Origin: VAZQ01 sp035293945
Lineage (GTDB): Bacteria > Pseudomonadota > Alphaproteobacteria > Rhizobiales > Xanthobacteraceae
DNA length: 64,000 nucleotides
Direction: 5' to 3'
Assembly: GCA_035293945.1 (NCBI GenBank)
Contig: DATGLV010000041.1
Span: forward strand, 124,001 to 188,000
Shown here: piece after piece, positions 34,534 to 41,858 of the stretch
Numbering within the stretch: position 1 is the first letter of the stretch
Layout of the letters: every line of letters starts with the position of its first letter
Position numbers and translations under genes: made by a program
The notes under the pieces: model-generated
What the model saw: the letters and a program-made list of their open reading frames with translations, nothing else
Told to the model about the DNA's origin: nothing
The model's database searches: none

Positions 34534-35154
34534 TCAGTGTGCTCCAGCCGGCTTGATGGCGCTATATTGAACATAGCAACCTGTCCCGTAGAGCACAGTG
34601 TACTTTACATTAGTTTTGTTCTTCTGATCCTGCCAAGTCTCGATGCTATATAGCATGTCGGCCGCGCCGCCGCCTTGTGGCGGGCCATACTCGGCGTTTA
34701 CGCTCAGCTGAAGATCGTGACATCCTCCTTGATGCATCTTCGCATCCGCGCCCATGTCCATATCCATGCTCGCGGATTTATCGTTCAAGACAAGTGTTAC
34801 GGATGAAAGCCTGTCGGCCGCGTCGAACCCAAACTGGGCCTCAAAGGAAAACTTCCCGCTTTGATATGGGGCGACCAGTTTGGTCACATTGCCATCGCTA
34901 TCCGGGCGGAGATCGGAAGCTTCCGTCGCCAGGTTCTTCGACGCGCTGACCACCTGCTGAGGGGTCATGCCCCATTTTGTGTATTCCCAGTCCGCTTTCT
35001 TCCAGTCCGCTTTCGTGGTGTATTCCCAGGCCGCTTTCGCTGCGCTTGAGCAGATAAAAAACGCTTCATCAAATGTCGACTTCAAATCTGCATTGAGCGC
35101 CGAAGGCGCGCAGCAGGAGACCGCAACCACAATTCCGAGAAGCTTCATCTTCAT
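34534..35154 (-). CDS. Secreted protein of unknown function with an internal short repeat
   Basis: A 206-residue protein with a short signal peptide (MKMKLLGIVVAVSCCAPSAL). Near residues 40-62 it has an imprecise repeat (AWEYTTKADW, KKADWEYTKWG), matched by repeated DNA at about 34980-35038. After it, MTPQQVVSAS and a beta-rich region (GKFSFEAQFGFDAADRLSSV, then LQLSVNAEYGPPQ) resemble small periplasmic proteins in which a gate-keeper MTPxQV motif precedes a sandwich domain. A Met/Asp-rich stretch (SMDMDMGADAKMH) might bind metal. Four cysteines. No named family recognised; the ATG at 35154 follows GAGG. Confidence 0.65.
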   Translation of the reverse strand: MKMKLLGIVVAVSCCAPSALNADLKSTFDEAFFICSSAAKAAWEYTTKADWKKADWEYTKWGMTPQQVVSASKNLATEASDLRPDSDGNVTKLVAPYQSGKFSFEAQFGFDAADRLSSVTLVLNDKSASMDMDMGADAKMHQGGCHDLQLSVNAEYGPPQGGGAADMLYSIETWQDQKNKTNVKYTVLYGTGCYVQYSAIKPAGAH

Positions 35155-35318
35155 GTGGCGGTCCTCAAGGGAACGCGAGGCTCGACAAAAAGCTCATTGC
35201 CGAACCTCAGGCAACCCCAGCTCCCATGTAGGGGCAATGATTTGTGCCTTGCTGGTCAGGGAACCCCGCGGAAATAAGCTGCGCCAGAGCGGATTCAGCT
35301 CGGATTGACCCTCCTCTG

Positions 35319-35400
35319 CGTCATTGCCGGGCTTGACCCGGCAATCCATCTTCTTGCGAAAAAGATGGACCCGCGGGTCAAGCCCGCGGGTGACGACTGG
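35319..35400 (+). repeat. Dispersed palindromic repeat, family 2, copy 2
   Basis: An 82-base element with two hairpins, TTGCCGGG-CTTGA-CCCGGCAA and ACCCGCGGGT-CAA-GCCCGCGGGT, separated by TCCATCTTCTTGCGAAAAAG. It matches the reverse complement of 23365-23446. The hairpins are more nearly perfect in this copy. It lies between the soxD-like gene and an unrelated secreted-protein gene. Confidence 0.8.
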
Positions 35401-35427
35401 GGCGAATCTGTCCGACCGGAACATCCG

Positions 35428-36009
35428 CTAATAGGGGTAGCCTGGCATCCTCGGCCCGCCGGGCTTCCAATCAGGCACTCGGACCCAATCAGTGCCGATC
35501 GGCATCTTGATCTGTGCCAGATTACTTTGGTCGAGAACTTTGTCCTCCGGGATCATCTTGTTGATGGCGAACAGGTAGGCCGTCAGCGCATAGACCTCAT
35601 CGGGCTTGAGAGACCCCTCATTCCCGAGAGGCATGCCGCGATTGATGTAGTCCCACACGATCGTTGCATCCGGCGCCAGAATGGGTAGAGCGCCATCCGC
35701 TTCGCCGCCGCGCACCCGTTTCCAGGCAGGATCGCCTGGGCCTGTACCTTTATTCCCTACCAAGTTCGGGGCCACAGACACCCCTCCGACGCCGGCGGGG
35801 CCGTGACAGAAGACACAACCCTTATCGACAAAGAGCTTTTCGCCTTCCGCGGCGGTGCCGTGGCCCGGAGGAAGTCCCACTCCGGTTGGGCTGATCGTGA
35901 TATCCTGGGCGAGTTCTGCTGCGGTCGGCGCCTTTCCGATGCCGTACGTCTGCGCGAGCGCGGAGCTTGCCAGGAGCAGCAAAATCGGAACGATCCTAAG
36001 CGAGCCCAT
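35428..36009 (-). CDS. Monoheme cytochrome c, electron acceptor of the SoxC-like sulfite dehydrogenase
   Basis: A 193-residue periplasmic cytochrome c. Signal peptide MGSLRIVPILLLLASSALAQ. One heme site C65-V-F-C68-H69 (GCVFCHGPAGVGG) and a probable Met ligand in YINRGMPLGNEGSLKPDEVY, the pattern of SoxD and sulfite-dehydrogenase cytochromes. It is about half the length of the diheme SoxD of Paracoccus, so it is either a short SoxD or a SorB-like partner. Its ATG overlaps the end of the soxC-like gene by 14 bases, which indicates coupled expression and a complex. The C-terminal GPRMPGYPY tail is Pro-rich. Confidence 0.8.
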   Translation of the reverse strand: MGSLRIVPILLLLASSALAQTYGIGKAPTAAELAQDITISPTGVGLPPGHGTAAEGEKLFVDKGCVFCHGPAGVGGVSVAPNLVGNKGTGPGDPAWKRVRGGEADGALPILAPDATIVWDYINRGMPLGNEGSLKPDEVYALTAYLFAINKMIPEDKVLDQSNLAQIKMPIGTDWVRVPDWKPGGPRMPGYPY

Positions 36010-37309
36010 TAGTCACGCTCCCGTCCTTGGCGATCTTCCACGGCATAATGGTGTTGTTCGTCCCAGGCGGCCTGAAGTTTGGCGTGTAAGGCAGACCCAG
36101 AGCCTTGGCCACCTGCTCCCGAGTCGGTTGGACCGCCCCGGTCTCGTCGGTGGTGCGCGACATAATGACGTGCTCGTCTCCATCCCAGTTCCACATATAG
36201 CCGAACCGGGTGTGCGCCTTGCGAAGCGGAATCCCCTTGAGCTCGGCTTCGTTCCACGTCTGCCCGCCGTCGGTGGATACCTCGACCTTGCGAACGGCGC
36301 CGTTGCCGGACCAGGCCAACCCTGTGATCTCGTACCATCCGGGTTCAGGCAGTTTCTGTGAGCCGGAGGGGAATGTGATGACAGACTTGGCTCCCCACGT
36401 GTAGCCGAGCGCAGCGCTGGTCTCGTCCCGGCGTAGATGCCCAAAGTCGTTCATGTTGAGCTGATACTGGTCGACGACTTTGATGTGGCGCAGCCACTTG
36501 GTGTTGAAGATACCCTCGAAGCCCGGGGTGATGAGGCGCAGCGGAAACCCTTGTTGCGGGCGCAAGGGCTCACCATTCATGCCGTAGGCGACGATGACGT
36601 CGTCCATCGCTTTGTTGATCGGCAGGGTCGATGCGCCCTTCACTTCCTCGGCGCCTTCAGCGATGAACCATGTCGCTTTGTCCTGCAGGCCGCACTCCTT
36701 GAGCAGGGTTGAAAGGAGCACCCCGGTCCATTCGGCGTTACTGCACGTCCCATGCGATTGCTGCACGGTCTTGTGCGTCGCATTGTGGTTGTTTCCAATA
36801 CACTCGACGAAATGGAACCTGGTGACTGACGGGAAACGCTTCAAATCCGCCATGGTGAAAATCCGGGGCCGGTCCACCAGGCCGTTAATCATCAGAGTGT
36901 GCTTGTCGGGATCGATGTCCGGCACGTAGGCGCCCTTGGTGGTCGCACAATAGTGGAGCGACGATGCCTGGATCGTGCCGATAGAATCCTGCAACGGGGT
37001 TTGTATGTGAATCGTCAGCCCGAAGTTGTCGTAGCGGGCTGTCGCCCCTGGAGGACGACCGTCTTCCTGGATGCGCACCGACTTCACGTAACGAGAGCGC
37101 ACGCCGTAGGCGACGACGTCGGGGCTGACCGGGATCTCCGGCGCTTCGTTCACCGCGTAGGATGGGAGCGCCGGTGCTGGGGTTTCGGCCAAAGCGGTCT
37201 TGCCGATCGACGCGCCGGCGGCTGCGGCTCCCACTGCCAACGCGCCACCCTTTAAGAGCTCCCTACGGCTACTTGGTTTGGAATCCACCGCTTCCTCCTT
37301 GAAATCCAT
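35996..37309 (-). CDS. soxC: SoxC-like sulfite/sulfane dehydrogenase, molybdopterin subunit
   Basis: A 437-residue periplasmic molybdoenzyme of the sulfite oxidase family. Twin-arginine leader SRRELLKGGALAVGAAAAGA. The molybdopterin domain shows FHFVECIGNNHNATHK and the molybdenum-binding cysteine C189 in HGTCSNAEWTGVLLSTLL, then ITPGFEGIFNTKWLRHIKVV. A C-terminal dimerisation domain of Ig type (VRKVEVSTDGGQTWNEAEL, TRFGYMWNWDG) closes it. In Sox systems SoxCD oxidises the sulfane sulfur bound to SoxYZ; alone, homologues oxidise sulfite. No soxXYZAB genes are in the window, so a stand-alone sulfite dehydrogenase is equally likely. Coupled to the cytochrome gene downstream. Confidence 0.85.
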   Translation of the reverse strand: MDFKEEAVDSKPSSRRELLKGGALAVGAAAAGASIGKTALAETPAPALPSYAVNEAPEIPVSPDVVAYGVRSRYVKSVRIQEDGRPPGATARYDNFGLTIHIQTPLQDSIGTIQASSLHYCATTKGAYVPDIDPDKHTLMINGLVDRPRIFTMADLKRFPSVTRFHFVECIGNNHNATHKTVQQSHGTCSNAEWTGVLLSTLLKECGLQDKATWFIAEGAEEVKGASTLPINKAMDDVIVAYGMNGEPLRPQQGFPLRLITPGFEGIFNTKWLRHIKVVDQYQLNMNDFGHLRRDETSAALGYTWGAKSVITFPSGSQKLPEPGWYEITGLAWSGNGAVRKVEVSTDGGQTWNEAELKGIPLRKAHTRFGYMWNWDGDEHVIMSRTTDETGAVQPTREQVAKALGLPYTPNFRPPGTNNTIMPWKIAKDGSVTNGLA

Positions 37310-37638
37310 CCATGAGATTTCTCAATGCCGACCGTAGCATACGCGCCTTGCATATACCGTCAACACAGCCGCCGGTCGGCATGGCCGCCAACCCCCGCAT
37401 CGACGAGACGATATCGGCCGATAGAGCCGACGTGCACGAAGCGGGCTATCGCATGAAACGGGCTATCGATGCGACCGGTCGATCGGTTGACCCGGCGACG
37501 GCCTCTGAATATCGTCCAGATGGTCAGGGTTCTCCCGCCTTCAAGGCTTTGGAGCTGAGAGGGAATTCCGGATACCAAGGGTTCCTTGCTGGCCTTGACT
37601 CCGCGCCGAAGAGGTCGAAACAAACAGAGGACAGTCGC
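37310..37638. other. Divergent promoter region between soxC and a small gene
   Basis: These 329 bases separate the divergent soxC-like gene and the 97-residue protein gene. An open + frame crosses it from 37312, but it has no family character and the start at 37639 has the ribosome site, so the region is treated as non-coding. No convincing promoter or palindrome was found. Confidence 0.45.
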
Positions 37639-37932
37639 ATGACCTCCTTCGTCAATCCCCTTGATCGACACGGGAGTGCTGATCGTTCTGAGAGGGCCGC
37701 CGCGATTCAGCTCTGGACCCGTCAAAACCTCCCGCTTGCTGAAGAAACGGCCGTGTCGGTCACCGAATTCGCCTGCGCCAAGCCAAGCTGCCCCCCTCGA
37801 CAGACGGTGATTCTCGTGCTGTCCGAGGACATGTCCATGCAGAAAATGTCCATCCACAAGGCTATGGCGGATGTTAGCGAAGCCGATGTTTTCGACGCTT
37901 GCTTGGAGCTATTGCGTAACTGGCCATCTTAA
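37639..37932 (+). CDS. Small conserved soluble protein, function unknown
   Basis: A 97-residue protein: an N-terminal helical part (SADRSERAAAIQLWTRQNLP), then AVSVTEFACAKPSCPPRQTV with two cysteines seven residues apart, a strand (VILVLSEDMSMQKMSIHKAM) and a C-terminal helix (VSEADVFDACLELLRNW). Similar short proteins with a C-x(3-6)-C-P-P-x-E/Q-T-V pattern occur in rhizobia next to metal-related genes, but I cannot name the family. The ATG at 37639 follows GAGG. It is divergent from soxC. Confidence 0.6.
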   Translation: MTSFVNPLDRHGSADRSERAAAIQLWTRQNLPLAEETAVSVTEFACAKPSCPPRQTVILVLSEDMSMQKMSIHKAMADVSEADVFDACLELLRNWPS

Positions 37933-38011
37933 TTTTGTTCGAACGGCCGCGAGGCTTGCCCGCGCGACGCACTAGGATTGGCGCCCCGGAGCGCTTTCCA
38001 AGGGCCGTTCC

Positions 38012-38983
38012 TTATAGGAGCTTGAGCCGCGCCACCTGGGCGCATTCGTCGGCGGTCTTGAAATAGCGCTGCACCGCGTCGCGTCCGAGGTTGAAGGGAT
38101 GCGGCTCGCCAGGCTTACGCGCTGCAAGCATCTTGATCTTGGTAACGGCGTTGTCGAATTCCGAGTGATTCGACATGAGCACGGTCGCATTCAGGCTGGC
38201 GGCCAGCCCCGCCATCTTGCGCTGCGTGTAGATGTAGGTGTCGAAATGGGGCACATCGTTCGGGAAGTTGAACGCGGTTCCGCCTGAATACGCCACCATC
38301 AGGGGCGTGCCGTTATCCTTCACCTGAAAAAACATTGAAACCGTGCCGGCCGTGTGCCCGGGCGTGAGGGCGAGCGTCACCGTCGAATCGCCGAGCACGA
38401 CCTTCTGGCCGTCGAAGGCTACCATGTCGCGCTTCGGCTTTCCGTGTGGGTACCGATTGACGGAATTTTCGATGCTGTCCCAATCCGGCCCGCCCATAAT
38501 GATGCGGGAACCGAACCGATCCTGCATCAGCTTGGCTCCGCCGTCATGATCGAGATGGGCGTGGGTGACGATGACGTATTTGACGGTGGCAGGGTCGAGA
38601 CCGAGCTTCCGCAAGCCGCCGACGATCGCCTCTTCGGAGGCATAATCGTACAGGGTATCGAGCAGGATAATCCCTTCGCGGCTCGTCATCGCCCAGGCGG
38701 AGTGAAACTTGGTGCCAACGAAGTAGAGATTGTCGAACACCTTGGCCGGATCGGTGTACCAGCTTGCCCGATCAGGTGGCGGCGGCGGCGCGACATCGGG
38801 GCCCTCGGCAGTTTGCGGCGCAATGCAGTTGCGTGCCAGGAGGCCTGTAAAATCAAATCCGGCTGCCGCCTTCGCGGCCGCAAGATGTGCTTCGATCGGA
38901 TTGGCGCCAGGCTGAGCAATCACATCAGTAATGCCCCATGCGGCCGCAATGGCGAGCGCGAAGGTAACACGACGTTTCATCAT
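38012..38983 (-). CDS. Secreted metallo-beta-lactamase-fold hydrolase (B3-like)
   Basis: A 323-residue protein with a signal peptide (MMKRRVTFALAIAAAWGITD, cleavage near VIAQP) and an MBL domain. The zinc motif HAHLDHDGG (HxHxDH) is followed by the third histidine in LTPGHTAGTVSMFF and the last in VLMSNHSEFDNAV, the arrangement of subclass B3 beta-lactamases. The N terminus has NPIEAHLAAAKAAAGFDFTG and a Pro-rich stretch (APPPPPDRASWY). Many B3-like proteins in environmental bacteria hydrolyse other substrates, so resistance should not be assumed. The start at 38983 (ATG ATG) follows GGGGA; the open frame to 39070 is unsupported. Confidence 0.8.
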   Translation of the reverse strand: MMKRRVTFALAIAAAWGITDVIAQPGANPIEAHLAAAKAAAGFDFTGLLARNCIAPQTAEGPDVAPPPPPDRASWYTDPAKVFDNLYFVGTKFHSAWAMTSREGIILLDTLYDYASEEAIVGGLRKLGLDPATVKYVIVTHAHLDHDGGAKLMQDRFGSRIIMGGPDWDSIENSVNRYPHGKPKRDMVAFDGQKVVLGDSTVTLALTPGHTAGTVSMFFQVKDNGTPLMVAYSGGTAFNFPNDVPHFDTYIYTQRKMAGLAASLNATVLMSNHSEFDNAVTKIKMLAARKPGEPHPFNLGRDAVQRYFKTADECAQVARLKLL

Positions 38984-39154
38984 AGATTTCCCCATGCGGG
39001 TGCCGTCAGCGAATGGCTTCCAAATCGAGATGAATCCCGCGACCGGAAGGCTACACCACATGACGGGCACCAGGAAAGGCGCGGCCCTTCGCCCTACGAT
39101 TGCTGGGCTGAGTTTGTCGCGAGCGAAGCCCGGAAAATCAAATTGCGGCAGAGC

Positions 39155-39646
39155 TCACCAGTAGCCGATCATACGGCCGGCGCTGATTGAGGTCAGCCAA
39201 AAGAGCAGCGAGGTGCCGCCCATGGCGGCGAGGCGTCGGCGCTCCTGATGCGTCAGGTCGCGGTTCTTGTGCGCGCGCCAGGCGGATGAGCGGTGAACCA
39301 GCAACACGTTGAGCAGGGCCAATCCTATGACCGGAATTTTGATGTAGAGAAACGGATTGCCGACATATTCCGTCGCTTTAGTCGCGAGCAGACCCGCGCC
39401 CGTGATGGCGGCGATGCCGAACCCAATCGTCGCCATGCGCGTGGTGGGGCGTGAAATCGCCGCCAGTGGAGCATCCGACCAAAACCCCAACAGGCGCAGG
39501 TCGAGAATCACCACCGACCCGAACAGTGTCGCCACGCCGAGGATGTGCGTGAGATTGATGATCCCGTAGAGCCAGACACCGTTGTCGCGCATGACGTGGC
39601 CAAGCGCGGAGCCCTCAAGCCACGCCATCAGCTGCGCGAAGCTCAT
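39155..39646 (-). CDS. DUF6644-type inner-membrane protein
   Basis: A 163-residue protein with four hydrophobic helices: about residues 25-50 (LYGIINLTHILGVATLFGSV), 70-92 (MATIGFGIAAITGAGLLATK), 98-118 (FLYIKIPVIGLALLNVLLVH) and 140-160 (MGGTSLLFWLTSISAGRMIG). A His in the first helix (NLTHILG) and one in the third could hold heme, but this is only a possibility. Its ATG overlaps the stop of the DUF6152 gene (ATGA), so the two form an operon and probably a complex. The family name is from recall of length and gene pairing. Confidence 0.7.
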   Translation of the reverse strand: MSFAQLMAWLEGSALGHVMRDNGVWLYGIINLTHILGVATLFGSVVILDLRLLGFWSDAPLAAISRPTTRMATIGFGIAAITGAGLLATKATEYVGNPFLYIKIPVIGLALLNVLLVHRSSAWRAHKNRDLTHQERRRLAAMGGTSLLFWLTSISAGRMIGYW

Positions 39647-40026
39647 TTTATCTTATCTAGGAATTCCGGATACACATTGTATTGCTTGCCGCCATATTCG
39701 ACCTGAATGGTCTTCATTTCCAAGCGGTTTGGATCGCGATTGCGCTGACCGTGCACCGTCACCACCGAGCCGACCGGAATGGTGTCCTGTTTCAGGCCGG
39801 CCGACTGCGTACGAGGCGGAGGCGCCAGCGTGATGTCCCAGACCATGTGGTCAGCCGTCATGATCTTCATGGTGCCGTGCGGGCCTGCGAGCTTGACCCC
39901 TTCGGTAACCACGCCGCTCAAGGCGGTGACCTCATCGACATTTCCGCCCCAGCCATGATGTGCAAAGGCCGGAATGGCAGATGCAACCGAAATGGCGGTG
40001 GCGAGCCAGATTGTGTTCAGGCGCAT
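39643..40026 (-). CDS. DUF6152 family periplasmic protein
   Basis: A 127-residue exported protein. Signal peptide MRLNTIWLATAISVASAIPA, cleavage near AFAHH. The mature protein begins with a conserved HHGWGG, followed by an OB-like beta-barrel: VTALSGVVTEGVKLAGPHGT, HMVWDITLAPPPR and GSVVTVHGQRNRD. A His-rich mature N terminus suggests metal binding. The ATG follows GGGAG. It is translationally coupled to the DUF6644 membrane protein. In other bacteria this pair lies near dehydrogenases or alcohol-oxidation genes; here no partner is obvious. Confidence 0.75.
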   Translation of the reverse strand: MRLNTIWLATAISVASAIPAFAHHGWGGNVDEVTALSGVVTEGVKLAGPHGTMKIMTADHMVWDITLAPPPRTQSAGLKQDTIPVGSVVTVHGQRNRDPNRLEMKTIQVEYGGKQYNVYPEFLDKIK

Positions 40027-40234
40027 GACATACTCCCAAGCTGGATCCGCGGATTATGCCGCAATCCGTGGATCGCGGGGAGGCAGTAATTTTGTGTGTC
40101 GGTATGCGCCCTAAGGGAGGCCTGCCCACCGAGGGATCGGCGGCCGCTCCCGAAATCTCCAGCTGGAGCAAGTCCGTTGCCCTCGTTGTGGGCCAGCGGG
40201 AGCGGTCCTTATTGCTGCGTGGCGACTTTCCGCT

Positions 40235-41197
40235 TTATTGAACGTGGACGCCTATTTTGCGCGCCAGCTCTCCGAGCGTCACGAAATCATCTTGCAGCAT
40301 CTTGGCGACCTCCACCGGCGTGCTGGCCGCGCCTTCGACGCCCTGCTCCTCGAACAGCTTCTTGATGTCCGGCTTGGCCACTGCCTTGACGATCGCGCCA
40401 TTGAGCTTATCGATGATCGGCTGCGGCGTTCCGACCGGCACATAGATGCCGCTCCAGCCGACCGCGTTGTAGCCTGGGTAGCCGGACTCGGCGACTGTGG
40501 GCACGTCGGGCAGCATCGACAAGCGGGTCTGCCCGCCGGTCGCCAGCGCGCGCAGCTTGCCGGTGCGCACGTTCGGCAGCCTGCCCGCGATCGGCGCCAT
40601 CGTCCATTGCGCATCGCCGTTAACGACCGCATCGATCGCCGGACCGCCGCCCGGATAGTGCTGCACGACGGCATTCACCCCCGCCATGGCGATGAAGAGC
40701 TCACCGGCGAAATGGCCTGCGGTTCCGGCACCCGCAGTCGACATTTTGAGCTTGCCGGGAGCAGCCTTCATCAGGGCAACCAGCTCCTGCACGTTCTTTG
40801 CCGGCAACGACGGCGTGACCGCGAGCAGGGTCGGGCTGATCACAAAGCGTCCGACCGGAGTCAAATCGTGCAATGGATCAAAGGATACCTTCTTGATATT
40901 GGGCAGGAGTGCCAACGTTCCCGAGCCGCCATACACGATCGTGTAGCCGTCAGGTGCCGACTTGATCCCCTTCTCGAGGCCGGCCTCGCCGAAGAGATTC
41001 TCGATCTCAATTGGCTGGCTGAGCTCCTCGGTCATTCCCTTGGCGATAATGCGCGCCTGGATATCGGTCGCCGAACCCGGCACCTCGGTCGCGATGAAAT
41101 GGATCGGTTTGGTGGGATAGCTCTGCGCACTGGCCGTCGCCACGCTCGCCGCCAGAGCGGCGATCAGCGCCGCGACTTTCACACACGCATGACTCAT
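40235..41197 (-). CDS. Bug/TctC-family periplasmic solute-binding protein
   Basis: A 320-residue Bug protein. Signal peptide MSHACVKVAALIAALAASVA, cleavage near TASAQ. The family core is present but altered at the ligand loop: KPIHFIATEVPGSATDIQAR replaces the usual PFxPGGxxD. Other blocks: IENLFGEAGLEKGIKSAPDG, MSTAGAGTAGHFAGELF and GYNAVGWSGIYVPVGTPQPI. The change at the carboxylate-binding loop suggests an unusual ligand. The ATG follows GGAAGGG. A perfect 14-bp tandem duplication lies 60 bases upstream. No permease genes nearby. Confidence 0.88.
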   Translation of the reverse strand: MSHACVKVAALIAALAASVATASAQSYPTKPIHFIATEVPGSATDIQARIIAKGMTEELSQPIEIENLFGEAGLEKGIKSAPDGYTIVYGGSGTLALLPNIKKVSFDPLHDLTPVGRFVISPTLLAVTPSLPAKNVQELVALMKAAPGKLKMSTAGAGTAGHFAGELFIAMAGVNAVVQHYPGGGPAIDAVVNGDAQWTMAPIAGRLPNVRTGKLRALATGGQTRLSMLPDVPTVAESGYPGYNAVGWSGIYVPVGTPQPIIDKLNGAIVKAVAKPDIKKLFEEQGVEGAASTPVEVAKMLQDDFVTLGELARKIGVHVQ

Positions 41198-41259
41198 CTC
41201 GCGACCCTTCCGGTTACTTGGCTCCCGAAGTGTACACTGTCGTGTGCCAACGTCTCAAC

Positions 41260-41287
41260 TTGGGCAATTCAGGTTGGGCAATTCAGG
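41260..41287. repeat. Perfect 14-bp tandem duplication upstream of a Bug gene
   Basis: TTGGGCAATTCAGG occurs twice back to back (41260-41273, 41274-41287) between the divergent Bug gene (start 41197) and HiPIP gene (start 41417). It may be a regulator site or only a replication-slippage product. Confidence 0.5.
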
Positions 41288-41416
41288 TCCTCTCCGCTCC
41301 CCCGATCAATCATGCTGCGTGTTCGGGGACGCGTGCCGGCAATGTTAATGCGCCGCTATTGCTGATCGTGGCAGGATAGATAGTATTGAGTCCAGCTTGT
41401 AAGGGGAGGACATCCC

Positions 41417-41716
41417 ATGCCGACTTCCGATCGATCGCGCAGGGCTTTTATCAAGACGGTGGCGGCCGCCGCCGCCACGGCTGCAGGTCGCGGCGTAACC
41501 GCCAGGGCAGAGGATTACAAGCCTCAGGCGCAAAAGAAGCTGACGCAAGCCGCCGCCCGGTATCAGGATCACCCGCAGGGGGCCGAAAGCTGCGGCAGTT
41601 GTCCGTATTTCTTATCCCCCAACAGCTGCGTACTGGTGGAAGGCGAGATCAGCCCGGCCGGCTGGTGCCCCATCTACACGAGGTTTTCGCCGCTCGATCG
41701 CGGCGGGCACGCGTAG
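41417..41716 (+). CDS. High-potential iron-sulfur protein (HiPIP)
   Basis: A 99-residue precursor with a Tat leader (SRRAFIKTVAAAAATAAG), as HiPIPs fold with their cluster before export. The four cluster cysteines are C59, C62, C71 and C84 with the family spacing (ESCGSCPYF, NSCVLVEG, GWCPIY). The mature protein of about 65 residues is a periplasmic electron carrier with a [4Fe-4S]3+/2+ cluster, serving photosynthetic reaction centres, cytochrome oxidases or periplasmic dehydrogenases. Convergent to it is a heme-c protein gene, and molybdoenzymes and a SoxC-like enzyme lie in the window as possible donors (inference). Confidence 0.9.
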   Translation: MPTSDRSRRAFIKTVAAAAATAAGRGVTARAEDYKPQAQKKLTQAAARYQDHPQGAESCGSCPYFLSPNSCVLVEGEISPAGWCPIYTRFSPLDRGGHA

Positions 41717-41729
41717 TGCATTCACATCA

Positions 41730-41844
41730 CCGGTCATTCCCGCGAAAGCGGGAATCCAGTTTCCTTCGCAAAATGCAATCTTGAGCGCGCATCAAGAGCA
41801 TCTTGCGGAGCTTACCGGGTCCCCGCTTTCGCGGGGACGACCGG
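41730..41844 (+). repeat. Dispersed palindromic repeat, family 1, copy B
   Basis: A 115-base element with CCGGTC/GACCGG ends and two hairpins with GAAA and TTTC loops (ATTCCCGC-GAAA-GCGGGAAT and GTCCCCGC-TTTC-GCGGGGAC). Its whole length aligns with the reverse complement of 12736-12849. It lies between the convergent HiPIP and heme-c/propeller genes, only 14 bases from either stop, and its hairpins could double as a bidirectional terminator. Confidence 0.8.
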
Positions 41845-41858
41845 CGTGGCGCTTGCCG

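Noticed and set aside
38012..38983. Beta-lactam resistance gene
   Set aside because: The B3-like zinc motifs alone do not show lactamase activity; many relatives act on other substrates.
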